From Opitutaceae bacterium TAV5 (lineage in GTDB: Bacteria > Verrucomicrobiota > Verrucomicrobiia > Opitutales > Opitutaceae): a stretch of 64,000 nt of DNA. Shown here piece after piece: positions 43,011-54,456 of this stretch (within the stretch, counting starts at the first letter, position 1; the number at the start of each line of letters is the position of its first letter). Below the pieces are notes generated by a model, which did not search any database, was not told the origin of the DNA, and was given only the letters and a program-made list of their open reading frames with translations. The stretch lies in assembly GCA_000242935.3 (NCBI GenBank), contig CP007053.1, positions 992,001 to 1,056,000 on the forward strand, in the 5' to 3' direction. Both the position numbers and the translations under genes were made by a program.

Positions 43011-43619
43011 CTAGAATTCCACCCCGAGCTGCGCCTGCACGCCTTCGGCGAACGGGTGCTTGATTTCCCTCATCTCCGTGACGAGGTCGGCAAACGCCAC
43101 CAGTTCCGGCGGCGCTCCGCGGCCCGTGATGACCACATGCTTGCCCGGCGCGCGCGACCGCAGCCCTTCGATGACCTCGGCCACCGGCATGTAGTCGCAT
43201 TGCAGGACGATGTTGAGCTCGTCGAGCACCACAAATTTCACCTCCGGGTCGCGCAGCGCCCTGAGCGCCACCTCCCAGCCGCCGCGACAACTGGCGATGT
43301 CGGCGGCGCGGTTTTGCGTGTCCCACGTAAACCCCTCGCCGCAGCGGTGCCATTCGAGGAACGGCCCGGCCAGTGCGCGCATGATGGCCGCGTCGCCGGC
43401 CTTGATGAACTGCACGACCACGCTGCGGCGCTTGTGGCCGACGTTGCGCGCGAGCATGCCGAAGGCCGCCGTGCTCTTGCCTTTGCCGTCGCCCGTGTTG
43501 ACGATGACGAGATCGCGTTTCTCCTTCGCGGCCGCGATTTTCGCGTGCATCTCGTCCTGCAGTTCCTGCATCTGCGAGCGGTGTTCGTTTTCGTCGGTGG
43601 TGGGTTTGATGGTCGGCAT
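43011..43619 (-). CDS. cobO: Cob(I)yrinic acid a,c-diamide adenosyltransferase
   Basis: This 202-residue enzyme of the CobA/CobO/BtuR family adds the 5'-deoxyadenosyl group from ATP to cobalt(I) corrinoids. The P-loop NTGDGKGKSTAAFGMLARN lies near residue 45, followed by VVVQFIKAG, WDTQNRAAD, VVLDELNIVLQCDYM and VVITGRGAPPELV, all typical. The ATG at 43619 was chosen because the open frame further upstream overlaps the ATPase gene end in a non-conserved way. It lies 20 bases downstream of the ATPase gene, so imported B12 can be converted to coenzyme B12 by the same operon. Confidence 0.93.
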   Translation of the reverse strand: MPTIKPTTDENEHRSQMQELQDEMHAKIAAAKEKRDLVIVNTGDGKGKSTAAFGMLARNVGHKRRSVVVQFIKAGDAAIMRALAGPFLEWHRCGEGFTWDTQNRAADIASCRGGWEVALRALRDPEVKFVVLDELNIVLQCDYMPVAEVIEGLRSRAPGKHVVITGRGAPPELVAFADLVTEMREIKHPFAEGVQAQLGVEF

Positions 43620-43638
43620 GGCGATATGGATCTTTCGA

Positions 43639-44412
43639 TCAGGGAAGCTCCAGCACAAGGCTTTCGACGAACCGGTAACGCACCCCGAAAACATCGAGCA
43701 GCGTTTGCGGCGTGAGCACTTCGGCCGGCAGCCCGGCGGCGGCGAGGCGGCCTTCGTGCAGCACCACGACGCGGTCGAGCCGGTAGGCCATGCGCAGGTC
43801 GTGCAGCGAAAAAATCACCGTGCGACCGGCCCGCGCCAGTTCGCGCGCGAGTTCCTGCACCTTGAGCGCGTGCCGCGGATCGAGCGCCGCCAGCGGCTCG
43901 TCCCACAGGTGCAACGCCGCTCCCGTCACCAGCGCGCGCGCCAGAAGCACGCGCTGCCGCTCGCCGCCCGACAGCCGGTTGACGGGCCGGTCGGCCAGCG
44001 CCACGAGGTCGAGCCGCTCCAGCGCCTCGTCCACGCCGCGGTCATCGTCGCCGTGCGCATAGCGGCCCTGAGCCACCACCGAGCGGACCGTAAAACCGAA
44101 TTCGAACCGCGCCTCCTGCGGCACCCACGACGTCAGCCGCCCGCGCTCCATCACGGCGATGTCGTCCAGCGGACGCCCGCTCCACGTCACGTGGCACGGG
44201 CTTCCAGCCCGTGCCACAACCGGGTCCGGCGGCAGCAAACCCGCCGCCACCTGCATGAGCGTGGATTTGCCCGAGCCGTTCGGCCCGACGAGCCCGACCA
44301 GCTCGCCGCGCGGCAACGCCAGCGACACCTCGCGCAACCGGCCAGCGACCGAAACGCGGTCGAGCCGGAGAGCCTCGTTGGTTGCCGCCGGGTCTGTCAT
44401 CGTGGTTTTCAT
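43639..44412 (-). CDS. btuD: Cobalamin/iron-siderophore-type ABC transporter ATPase
   Basis: This 257-residue ATPase has Walker A GPNGSGKST (about residues 43-51), the Q-loop region SWVPQEARFEFGFTV, signature LSGGERQRVLLARAL, Walker B LHLWDEPLAAL and the switch His in FSLHDLRMAYRLDRVVVLHEG. Its ATG overlaps the permease stop (ATGA). Residues about 66-74 (VARAGSPCH) are encoded by an exact palindromic repeat inserted in frame in the loop after the Walker A helix (AAGLLPPDP). The B12 assignment rests on the neighbours (adenosyltransferase, TonB receptor, MetH); a siderophore substrate is the main alternative. Confidence 0.85.
   Translation of the reverse strand: MKTTMTDPAATNEALRLDRVSVAGRLREVSLALPRGELVGLVGPNGSGKSTLMQVAAGLLPPDPVVARAGSPCHVTWSGRPLDDIAVMERGRLTSWVPQEARFEFGFTVRSVVAQGRYAHGDDDRGVDEALERLDLVALADRPVNRLSGGERQRVLLARALVTGAALHLWDEPLAALDPRHALKVQELARELARAGRTVIFSLHDLRMAYRLDRVVVLHEGRLAAAGLPAEVLTPQTLLDVFGVRYRFVESLVLELP
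44191..44217. repeat. Palindromic repeat inserted in frame in the ATPase gene
   Basis: This is a perfect 12-base stem, GTGGCACGGGCT/AGCCCGTGCCAC, around TCC. It is 27 bases long, so it adds exactly nine codons (VARAGSPCH plus flanks) to the ATPase without shifting the frame. It is the same family as the repeats at 45397-45600 and in the glycoside hydrolase gene. Confidence 0.9.
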
Positions 44413-45392
44413 GCGCGCCTCCTCAAGAGCCAGAGAAAAAACGGCCCGCCCAGGAACGCCGTGACGATGCCGAGCCGCAGGTTGCCCGCAAACCGCCCGA
44501 GCAGATCGCACGCCAGCACGAACGCCGCGCCGCCGACCAGCGAGAGCGGCACCAGCCGCCGGTGCTCCGGCCCCACCAGCAGGCGCAGCAGATGCGGCAC
44601 CACCAGCCCGACAAATCCGACCGTGCCGACCACCGCCGTCGCCAGCGCCGTGAGCACGGTCGAGAGCGCGAGCAACTGCCGCCGCAGCCGCCGCACGTCC
44701 ACGCCCAGGCTCTGCGCCTCGGTCGAACCGAGGCTGAGCAGATCCATCGGGCGCCCCAGCGGCCAGAGCAGCGCCGCGCCGAGGACGATCGGCGACGCCA
44801 TCCACACGTGTTCCCACGTCCGGTCCTCCAGCCCGCCGAGCAGCCAGAAAATGATCTGCGCGTTGCGCTCGTAGGTGAGCGTGAAATTGGAGAGCACGTA
44901 GCTCGTGACCGCGCCGAGCAGGGCGTTGAGCGCCACGCCCGCCAGGAGCAGCCGTTCCGTGCTCGCGCCGCGCCGCGCCAGCACGATCACGGCTCCCGTG
45001 GCGACGGAGGCGCCGATGATCGCGGCCAGCGGAGCGATGAACAACGATGCGCCCGCCAGCCCGAGCCCGAGCGCCACCACCGCCCCCGCCGCCGCCCCGC
45101 TGCTCACGCCGAGCAGCCCGGGACTGGCGAGGCTGTTGCGAAAATAGGCCTGCATGACGAGGCCGCTCGCCGCCAGCGCCCCGCCGATCAGCACGGCCAC
45201 GACCACCCGCGGCAACCGCATCTGCCAGAGGACGGTCGTCGCCAGTTCGTCGCGGCGCAGCAGGCCGTCGAGAATCTGCCGCGGCCCCATCGGCAAATCA
45301 CCCACGCCGAGCGAGACCACCGCCAGCACGACAAGCAGCGCGAGAGCGACCGGGAAGGCGAAACGGGCGGTGGCGGAGCTAGCGGCAGGCAT
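44409..45392 (-). CDS. btuC: Cobalamin/iron-siderophore-type ABC transporter permease (FecCD)
   Basis: The 327-residue permease has nine to ten hydrophobic helices. FecCD signatures are LWQMRLPRVVVAVLIGGALAA near residue 50, LASPGLLGVSSGAAAGAV, and VGFVGLVVPHLLRLLVGPEH (the EAA-like coupling loop to the ATPase). The ATG at 45392 starts just before the first helix; the frame is open upstream through palindromic repeats, and an extended start at 45539 would add 49 repeat-encoded residues. The start overlaps the binding-protein gene by 14 bases, and the stop overlaps the ATPase start as ATGA. Confidence 0.88.
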   Translation of the reverse strand: MPAASSATARFAFPVALALLVVLAVVSLGVGDLPMGPRQILDGLLRRDELATTVLWQMRLPRVVVAVLIGGALAASGLVMQAYFRNSLASPGLLGVSSGAAAGAVVALGLGLAGASLFIAPLAAIIGASVATGAVIVLARRGASTERLLLAGVALNALLGAVTSYVLSNFTLTYERNAQIIFWLLGGLEDRTWEHVWMASPIVLGAALLWPLGRPMDLLSLGSTEAQSLGVDVRRLRRQLLALSTVLTALATAVVGTVGFVGLVVPHLLRLLVGPEHRRLVPLSLVGGAAFVLACDLLGRFAGNLRLGIVTAFLGGPFFLWLLRRRA

Positions 45393-46599
45393 GGGCGAGT
45401 GGCACGGGCATCCTGCCCGTGATTCGGGGATAGCGGAGGCGGAGAGAACAGGGAGGCAGGAGGCGACATTGCGTGTCGTCCACGGGCAAGATGCCCGTGC
45501 CACTTTGCGGGCGGGACGCCCGCGCCACTTCGGAATCACGGGCTGGAAGCCCGTGCCACGCCGGAGCCGGAATCACGGGCAGGATGCCCGGGCCACGTTG
45601 CGGGCGATTGGCAGAAAAAGCCCGCGCCACGGAAACCGCCGTTTCTCCCTCGCCGGCAAACCGCTCCGGGTGCAGCCCGCGCGCCAGCCGCTCGTAGCCC
45701 TGTACCCTCAAATGCGATACGCAGCCGAGCTGCCACGACTCGACCAGCGCCACGCGCTTCATCCGCACCGCCGCCATGAATTTGTACGGCGGCAGTTTCA
45801 CAATGGGCGCCAGCGCGGCCTCGACCGTGTCGCCGGGCAGCACGACCATGTCGACCGGCCACGTCAGCATTTTCTCGGCGGGCGGTTCGTCGTGCCCGCG
45901 CAGGCCGCCGAGCGTGGCCGCGAGATTTTCGCCTCCGGCGTAGTCGCACAAATCCTGAAACGTCGTGTCGCGGCCCGGGATCACGCCGTAAGTCGAAGGC
46001 GCGATCACGCGCACCGGTTTCACGCCCGCCAGCCTTTGGCGCAGCGCCGCCACCCGCGCCTGGCAATCCGCGATCACCTGTTCCGCCCGGGTTTCGGCCG
46101 CCGGCCCGAGTTCGCGCGCGAGCAGGCGCAGGTTCGCGTACGAATCGTCGAGCGTCTTGTATTTCCCGAAAACCAGCACCTTCACGCCGCTGCGCCGCAC
46201 CTGCTCGACCAGTTCCACGCGACTGTAGTCCGCGCACAGGACAAGCGTGGGGCGAAACCGGAGCACGGATTCCGCGTCGCCGTTTTTCGACATGAGCGTG
46301 TAGCCGGCTTTCGCCACCTCGTCCGCCACGCCTGAAAACGCCGCGTCGCCCGCCAGGTGGCTGAGCGCCGCCACCTGCTCCGGCGCGGCAATGGCGAGCA
46401 GCAGTTCGTCCGTACCCACGGTTTGCGACACCACACGCACCGTTGCGGCTTGTGGCGCGGGCGGGACGCCCGCTCCTTCCGTCGCGGCCACCGCAGCCGT
46501 CCCTCTCCCCGCAAAAGCGAGCCAGCAAACCGCCAGCGTTGCGAGCCAGCCGGCCCGCAGCGCATTCGCGCCCGCAGTTTTATGGAAACGTGGTGTCAT
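45379..46599 (-). CDS. Periplasmic binding protein of the B12-type ABC transporter with repeat-encoded tail
   Basis: The protein has 406 residues. A signal peptide (WLATLAVCWLAFAGRGTAAVA) is followed by a BtuF/FecB-type helical-backbone binding domain: VVSQTVGTDELLLAI, YTLMSKNGDAESVLRFRPTL, KVLVFGKYKTLDDSYANLRL, IAPSTYGVIPGRDTTFQDLC, TWPVDMVVLPGDT. The natural end seems to be near residue 330 (ARGLHPERFAGEGE). The last 70 or so residues (GILPV, HGLPARDSEVARASRP, GTGILPVDD, RITGRMPVPLAHA) are encoded by the palindromic repeat array at 45397-45600. A shorter repeat also encodes GAGVPPAPQ just after the signal peptide. It begins 28 bases after the TonB receptor stop. Confidence 0.82.
   Translation of the reverse strand: MTPRFHKTAGANALRAGWLATLAVCWLAFAGRGTAAVAATEGAGVPPAPQAATVRVVSQTVGTDELLLAIAAPEQVAALSHLAGDAAFSGVADEVAKAGYTLMSKNGDAESVLRFRPTLVLCADYSRVELVEQVRRSGVKVLVFGKYKTLDDSYANLRLLARELGPAAETRAEQVIADCQARVAALRQRLAGVKPVRVIAPSTYGVIPGRDTTFQDLCDYAGGENLAATLGGLRGHDEPPAEKMLTWPVDMVVLPGDTVEAALAPIVKLPPYKFMAAVRMKRVALVESWQLGCVSHLRVQGYERLARGLHPERFAGEGETAVSVARAFSANRPQRGPGILPVIPAPAWHGLPARDSEVARASRPQSGTGILPVDDTQCRLLPPCSLRLRYPRITGRMPVPLAHACR
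45397..45600. repeat. Array of five GC-rich palindromes overlapping the binding-protein 3' end
   Basis: Palindromes occur near 45401-45421, 45481-45502, 45508-45528, 45536-45558 and 45574-45595. The core forms are CACGGGCA-TCC-TGCCCGTG, GCGGGCG-GGA-CGCCCGC and CACGGGCT-GGA-AGCCCGTG. They alternate with short unique spacers and are translated as the tail of the binding protein. Confidence 0.9.
46452..46476. repeat. Short palindromic repeat in the binding-protein 5' region
   Basis: GTGGCGCGGGCGGGACGCCC followed by GCTCC contains the GCGGGCG-GGA-CGCCCGC palindrome and encodes GAGVPPAP in frame just after the signal peptide. Confidence 0.75.
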
Positions 46600-46629
46600 C
46601 AAAGCGGGCGGGACCGTGGCAGGTTTTTA

Positions 46630-48477
46630 TCAAAACCGCCATTCAATGCTGCCGTAAGCGCCGAAAGGCAGCGCCCGGTAACCGGCGGCTTCCTCGTACG
46701 ACTTGTCGCAGACGTTCTCGATGCGCGCCTTCAGGAAAAGATCCTTGCGCACTTCGTAGCTCGTGAAGAGCCGCATCGTGGCATAGTCCTCCATCCTGGC
46801 ATTCCCCGCGTCCGTGCGGTCAGCCACAAAACGTCCGCCGACGCCGACGATCCAGGCCTCCACCGGCTGCACCGTGATCTGCGCGTCGAGCGTGTGCCGC
46901 GGACGGCGGGCGAGCTGCCAGCCTGTCGCCTTGTCCTCGGTATCGAGATACGTCCAGGCGACGCGGGCGCGGACGATGTCGGTGATCTTCGCGCCGACGG
47001 CAACCTCCACACCCTGGGCGAATGCCTTTTCGGTGTTCGTGGTCATGAAGGTGACGGGATCGTAGCCGAACATGTCGCGGAATTCGTTGCGGAAATACGT
47101 CGCGCTCAGCGCCACCCGGTTTTTCCACAGGGCCTGGTCGAAACCGATGTCCCAGCCTTTGGACTTTTCCGGCTTGATGTCGGGATTGGCCGGCTGCCAG
47201 GCGCCGCCGTAACGATCCGCCATGCTCGGGGCAACGAAGCCCGTCCCGTACGTGGCGCGCAGCGTCGTGTCCGTCTGCGGCACATACCAGGCCACGCCAA
47301 TGCGTCCCGTCGTGTGATCGCCCACCGAATCGTAATCGTCGTAGCGCAAGCCGCCGGTCACCGACACGTTTTCCACCGGCCGGACCGTGGCCGAGAGGTA
47401 GCCCGCGACCAGTTCGTCGTCGTAGGCGAGCGGGGAAGCCCGGTAATCCATGTTTTCGTAGTTGATGCCCGCCACCAGCTCCAGCCATGAAGCGGCCTGC
47501 CAGGTGTTCTGCCAGTCGAGGATCTCCCGCGTGTTGACCGTCTTCAGGTCTGCCGCCCACGGGGAACCCGATTTGTCCGTCCATTCGTTTTCGCTCTGGT
47601 GCCAGCCCAGCGTGAGGTGCGAGCGAAAGGTATCCGTCACCTTCACATCGGCGTAAGCCGTGAAAAGATGGCTGTAATTCTTGTTCTCGCCCGGCGAGGG
47701 ATAGAGATAACCGCCGGTCTCCTCGTAGTCGGCCACCTGGCCGCGGAAGGTGGCGCCGACGGTCACCCGGTCATTCACCGCCATTTCGAGGCGCGTGGAG
47801 TAGGCCCACACATCAAAATCGTTTGAGGGCAGGTCATTCTGTGTCTGGAAACGCGAAATCGACGCGCTGTAGCTGAATTTCCCCTGCGAGCCGCTCGCCG
47901 CCGCCGATGCCTGAAACGTGTCGAACGACCCGCCGCCGGCCGACACGACGCCGCGGACCGGTCCCGGTCCGCCGCGGGCCGTTTCCAGGACAATCACACC
48001 GCCCATGCCCGCGCTGCCATAGAGCGTGCTTTGCGGGCCGCGCAGGATCTCGATCCGGTCGAGGCCGGCCAGATCGGCGCCGCCCAGAAAATTCGAATAA
48101 CCCGCCGTCCGGTCATTCATCCGGATGCCGTCCACCATAAAAAGCGTCTGGTGCGTGTTCGCTCCCCGGATACGCACTTCCGACATCGCGCCCGGCGATC
48201 CGACGTTGGTCACGCTCACTCCTGGCGCCGTCGCGAGCGCCGTTTTCAGATCGGTGATCTGGGCCGTATCCATATCGGGCAGCGACAGCACCGTCACGCT
48301 GCTCGGCGTCGTTTTCAGCTCCTGCGGCGTGCGCGTCGCGGAGACGACAATCCCTTCGAGCACCGTCGGATCCGGCGCGGTCTGGGCCGCTGCCGTCGCG
48401 GCAGAGCCGGCGACTGCCGCAAGCGTCGCCAGAGCGACGCTGCCCGTTGATTTTGGCAGAGGTATGCAAAATTTCAT
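46630..48477 (-). CDS. btuB: TonB-dependent outer-membrane receptor, BtuB-like
   Basis: This 615-residue protein starts at the ATG at 48477 (MKFCIPLPKSTGSVALATLA), which gives a signal peptide ending ATAAAQ. The TonB-box and plug region (PTVLEGIVVSATRTPQELKT, DLKTALATAPGVSV, VRIRGANTHQTLFMVDGIRM, IEILRGPQSTLYGSAGMGGV) is followed by a 22-strand type barrel ending in SIEWRF with the terminal Phe. Similarity in layout to BtuB, plus the downstream B12-type ABC genes and adenosyltransferase, supports cobalamin uptake. It heads the operon of six genes (46630 down to 42001). No cobalamin riboswitch core was recognised upstream. Confidence 0.85.
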   Translation of the reverse strand: MKFCIPLPKSTGSVALATLAAVAGSAATAAAQTAPDPTVLEGIVVSATRTPQELKTTPSSVTVLSLPDMDTAQITDLKTALATAPGVSVTNVGSPGAMSEVRIRGANTHQTLFMVDGIRMNDRTAGYSNFLGGADLAGLDRIEILRGPQSTLYGSAGMGGVIVLETARGGPGPVRGVVSAGGGSFDTFQASAAASGSQGKFSYSASISRFQTQNDLPSNDFDVWAYSTRLEMAVNDRVTVGATFRGQVADYEETGGYLYPSPGENKNYSHLFTAYADVKVTDTFRSHLTLGWHQSENEWTDKSGSPWAADLKTVNTREILDWQNTWQAASWLELVAGINYENMDYRASPLAYDDELVAGYLSATVRPVENVSVTGGLRYDDYDSVGDHTTGRIGVAWYVPQTDTTLRATYGTGFVAPSMADRYGGAWQPANPDIKPEKSKGWDIGFDQALWKNRVALSATYFRNEFRDMFGYDPVTFMTTNTEKAFAQGVEVAVGAKITDIVRARVAWTYLDTEDKATGWQLARRPRHTLDAQITVQPVEAWIVGVGGRFVADRTDAGNARMEDYATMRLFTSYEVRKDLFLKARIENVCDKSYEEAAGYRALPFGAYGSIEWRF

Positions 48478-48581
48478 CCCGCCGAAAAATGACATTTGGC
48501 TGCCGACGACAATCTTCATTCCGGCGCATTTTTTGGCGTCCTTTCGCCAGACAGCCCTCTCGGCTCCAGAAAACAAATCAT

Positions 48582-48603
48582 CATATCCAAATTTACAGAT
48601 ATG
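48582..48603. promoter_or_regulatory. AT-rich dyad between btuB and the methionine synthase genes
   Basis: CATATC and GATATG are separated by 10 A/T-rich bases in the 191-base divergent spacer. The whole spacer is AT-richer than its surroundings, and the dyad could be an operator serving both directions. Confidence 0.35.
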
Positions 48604-48668
48604 TTTATTTGCATCTGTCGCAGTTTTCGCTTGGTTGCTCCCTGCTCTTCGCCAACACCTGACCGCTC

Positions 48669-49760
48669 ATGTCCGCCGCTTCCACTTCCGCCGCACCGCC
48701 CGCCGGGTCGCCCTCCTTCGCCGCGCTCCGCGAACTCTTCGCCTCCCGCATCGCCATCCTCGACGGCGCGATGGGTTCGATGGTGCAGACGTGGAAGCTC
48801 CAGGAAGCCGACTTTCGCGGCGCCCGGTTCGCCGGTCATCCGCACGATCTCCAGGGCAACAACGATCTCCTCGTGCTCACGCGCCCGGACGTCATCGAAA
48901 AGATCCATGCCGACTATTTCGCTGCCGGGGCCGACATCGTCGAAACCAACACCTTCAACTCCACCCGCATCTCGCAGGCCGACTACCACCTCGAACCGCT
49001 CGTCACCGAGCTCAACACCGCCGCCGTCGCGCTCGCCCTGCGCGCCGCTCGCGCCGCCGAAGCCGCCACGCCCGGCCGCCGCTGTTTCGTGGCCGGCGCC
49101 ATCGGTCCGCTCAACCGCACCCTCTCGATGTCGCCCGACGTCAACCGCCCCGATTACCGCGCCGTGACCTGGGCGCAGGTCGTTGACGCCTACACCGAAC
49201 AGGTCCGCGCCCTCGTTGCGGCCGGTGTCGACGCCCTGCTCGTCGAAACCATCTTCGACACGCTCAACGCCAAGGCCGCGCTCTTCGCCATCGAAGGCGT
49301 TTTCGACGAACTCGGCACGCGCCTCCCCGTGATGATCAGCGTGACCATCACCGACGCTTCCGGCCGCACCCTTTCCGGGCAGACGCCCGAAGCCTTCTAC
49401 AACAGCATCCGCCACGCCCGACCCTTCAGTGTCGGCATCAACTGCGCGCTCGGCGGCGCGGGCATGCGTCCCTTTGTCGAGGAGCTGGCCCGCCTCGCCG
49501 AGTGCCCCGTCACCTGCTACCCCAACGCCGGCCTCCCGAATGCCTTCGGCGGCTACGACGAGACGCCCGCCGACATGGCGCGCATCCTCCGCCAGTTTGC
49601 CGAAGCCGGCCTTGTCAACCTGGTCGGCGGCTGCTGCGGTTCCACGCCTGCGCACATCAAGGCCATCGCCGACGCCGTCCGCGGCCTCCCCCCGCGTCCG
49701 ATACCGCCGCGCCACACCGACCTCCGCCTCAGCGGCCTGGAACCACTCACCCTGTCCTGA
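48669..49760 (+). CDS. metH: Methionine synthase, homocysteine-binding domain encoded alone (split MetH, part 1)
   Basis: This 363-residue homocysteine S-methyltransferase domain corresponds to the first module of B12-dependent MetH. The barrel start ([38 protein letters not shown]) and zinc site residues (the Cys of VGINCAL and the pair in [13 protein letters not shown]) are present. It ends with a stop at 49758-49760 where a normal MetH would continue into the pterin-binding barrel; the next module is a separate gene 205 bases downstream. Both parts should assemble or cooperate as one enzyme. It is divergent from btuB. Confidence 0.93.
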   Translation: MSAASTSAAPPAGSPSFAALRELFASRIAILDGAMGSMVQTWKLQEADFRGARFAGHPHDLQGNNDLLVLTRPDVIEKIHADYFAAGADIVETNTFNSTRISQADYHLEPLVTELNTAAVALALRAARAAEAATPGRRCFVAGAIGPLNRTLSMSPDVNRPDYRAVTWAQVVDAYTEQVRALVAAGVDALLVETIFDTLNAKAALFAIEGVFDELGTRLPVMISVTITDASGRTLSGQTPEAFYNSIRHARPFSVGINCALGGAGMRPFVEELARLAECPVTCYPNAGLPNAFGGYDETPADMARILRQFAEAGLVNLVGGCCGSTPAHIKAIADAVRGLPPRPIPPRHTDLRLSGLEPLTLS

Positions 49761-49786
49761 AAACAAACCAACCGGTTCATTCCTTT

Positions 49787-49893
49787 AACCGCTAAAGAAC
49801 GCTAAAATCCGCTAAAGCCAGACCACTCCCGTGCCAGCTCTCCCCCTCCCCTCTCCCGGTTCGATTTTAGCGTTCTTCAGCGTTCTTTAGCGG
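49787..49893. repeat. Inverted CGCTAAAGAACGCTAAAATC repeats between the metH parts
   Basis: The left arm at 49789-49809 and the right arm from 49863 (GATTTTAGCGTTCTTCAGCG, then TTCTTTAGCGG) pair over about 20 bases with one mismatch. The loop is pyrimidine-rich. The same TTAGCG-type motif recurs at 56065-56092. Confidence 0.8.
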
Positions 49894-49965
49894 TTCCCCA
49901 TTTCCGTCTTCCGTATCCATTCGCGTCCATTCGCGGTTAAAAACACCCGCCACGACCTGACCACC

Positions 49966-52722
<2,757 letters not shown>

Positions 52723-52873
52723 CGCCCGCACGCGTTTGCATGCCACGCCCGCCGCGCATCAGCCCGTCAACTAACCGGCCCCTCCGGGTCGCGTATGAGA
52801 ATGACTGCACAATTTCAGATTGGTTTCCCTCGCCCGCCCTTCTAACCCTTCCTTCCTCTTTCGCTTACCATCT

Positions 52874-54379
52874 ATGGCAAAAACGCACTCCGACATCGGA
52901 CTCATCGGCCTGGCCGTCATGGGTCAAAACCTCGCGCTCAACATCGCCGATCACGGCTTCCAGATCTCGGTCTTCAACCGCACCACCGAGAAGACCGATA
53001 AATTCGTCGCGGAACACCCCGACACCCCCGGCGGTCTCGTCGGGACAAAAACCCTCGAGGAGTTTGTCCAGTCCCTCTCCCGCCCGCGCAAGATGATCAT
53101 CCTCGTGCAGGCCGGCAAAGCCACCGATGCCGTCATCGACGGCCTCGTCCCCCTTCTCGAAAAGGACGACATCATCATCGACGGCGGCAACGCTCTCTGG
53201 ACGGACACCATCCGCCGCGAGAAGCAGCTCAAGGAAAAGGGCCTCCGCTTCATCGGTTCCGGCGTCTCCGGCGGCGAGGAAGGCGCGCGTTTCGGCCCCG
53301 CCCTCATGCCCGGCGGCGACAAGGCCGCCTACAAGGAACTCGCCCCGATCTGGAACGCCGTCGCCGCCAAGGTCGACAAGAAGACCGGCAAGCCCCTCCT
53401 CGGCGCCGCGCCCGGCAAACCCGTCAAGGGCGGCGTGCCCTGCGCCACGTACATCGGCGAGAACGGCGCCGGCCACTACGTCAAGATGGTCCACAACGGC
53501 ATCGAGTACGGCGACATGCAGATGATCTGTGAAGCCTACGCCGTGCTGAAAGGCCTTCTCGGCCTCAAGGCCCCGCAGATCGGCGACATCTTCGCCACCT
53601 GGAACAAGGGCGCGCTCGACAGCTTCCTCGTCGAAATCACCGCCGACATCCTCAGGCAGAAGGACCCCGTCACGAAAAAGCCCTTCGTCGACATCGTCCT
53701 CGACACCGCCGGCCAGAAAGGCACCGGCAAGTGGACCTCGGTCAACGCGCTCGACATGGGCGTGCCCGCCCCGACGATTGCCGAGTCCGTCTTCGCCCGC
53801 TGCCTCTCCGCCGTGAAGGAAGAGCGCGTCGCCGCCTCGAAGATCCTCAAGGGCCCGAAGGCCAAAAAATTCTCCGGCACGCAAAAAGCCCTCGTCGAGG
53901 CCGTCCACGACGCCCTCTACAGTTCGAAAATCTGTTCCTACGCGCAAGGCTTCCAGCTCATGCGCGAGGCGCAGAAGGAATACGGCTGGAAGCTCAACTT
54001 CGGCCAGATCGCGCAAATCTGGCGCGGCGGCTGCATCATCCGCGCCGCCTTCCTCCAGAAGATCACCGAAGCCTACGCCCGCGACCCGAAGCTCGCGAAT
54101 CTCCTCCTCGATCCGTACTTCAACAAGACGATCCAGAAGGCCCAGGCCAACTGGCGCAAGGTCGTGGCCCTCGCGGTGGAGAACGGCATCAGCGTGCCGA
54201 CCTTCAGCTCCGCGCTCGCCTACTACGACGGCTACCGCTCCGAACGCCTCCCGGCCAACCTGCTCCAGGCCCAGCGCGACTACTTCGGCGCGCACACCTA
54301 CGAGCGCACCGACGTGAAGCGCGGCAAGTTCTTCCACATCGACTGGCCCAAGCCCGACCGCCCGCAATACGAGGCCTGA
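52874..54379 (+). CDS. gnd: 6-phosphogluconate dehydrogenase, decarboxylating
   Basis: This 501-residue enzyme of the oxidative pentose phosphate pathway makes ribulose 5-phosphate, CO2 and NADPH. It has the Rossmann opening [20 protein letters not shown], the NADP region NRTTEKTD, the signature [37 protein letters not shown] (catalytic Lys and the conserved His-Asn) and the C-terminal helical domain ([14 protein letters not shown]). The ATG at 52874 was chosen for the conserved start [16 protein letters not shown]; an upstream in-frame start at 52820 adds a poorly conserved leader. A strong terminator follows. Confidence 0.97.
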   Translation: MAKTHSDIGLIGLAVMGQNLALNIADHGFQISVFNRTTEKTDKFVAEHPDTPGGLVGTKTLEEFVQSLSRPRKMIILVQAGKATDAVIDGLVPLLEKDDIIIDGGNALWTDTIRREKQLKEKGLRFIGSGVSGGEEGARFGPALMPGGDKAAYKELAPIWNAVAAKVDKKTGKPLLGAAPGKPVKGGVPCATYIGENGAGHYVKMVHNGIEYGDMQMICEAYAVLKGLLGLKAPQIGDIFATWNKGALDSFLVEITADILRQKDPVTKKPFVDIVLDTAGQKGTGKWTSVNALDMGVPAPTIAESVFARCLSAVKEERVAASKILKGPKAKKFSGTQKALVEAVHDALYSSKICSYAQGFQLMREAQKEYGWKLNFGQIAQIWRGGCIIRAAFLQKITEAYARDPKLANLLLDPYFNKTIQKAQANWRKVVALAVENGISVPTFSSALAYYDGYRSERLPANLLQAQRDYFGAHTYERTDVKRGKFFHIDWPKPDRPQYEA

Positions 54380-54423
54380 GCGCAGCCGCGGGCCGGCCCG
54401 CCCGCCCGCATTTTCCTCGCCAG

Positions 54424-54456
54424 GCGCGATCCTCCTCCGGATCGCGCTTTTTTTTT
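54424..54456 (+). terminator. Rho-independent terminator after gnd
   Basis: The perfect 9-base stem GCGCGATCC/GGATCGCGC has a short loop and is followed by nine T, 45 bases after the gnd stop. Confidence 0.92.

Noticed and set aside
45393..45539. Extended N-terminus of the permease
   Set aside because: The 49 extra residues are entirely repeat-encoded and precede the first helix. The ATG at 45392 fits the family better, though use of the longer form is not excluded.
45397..45600. CRISPR array in the binding-protein tail
   Set aside because: Palindromes vary in their arms and spacing, are translated in frame, and recur singly in other genes.
48478..48668. Cobalamin riboswitch between btuB and metH
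   Set aside because: The genes make one expected, but no recognisable B12-box or conserved core was found on either strand. A covariance-model search would settle it.
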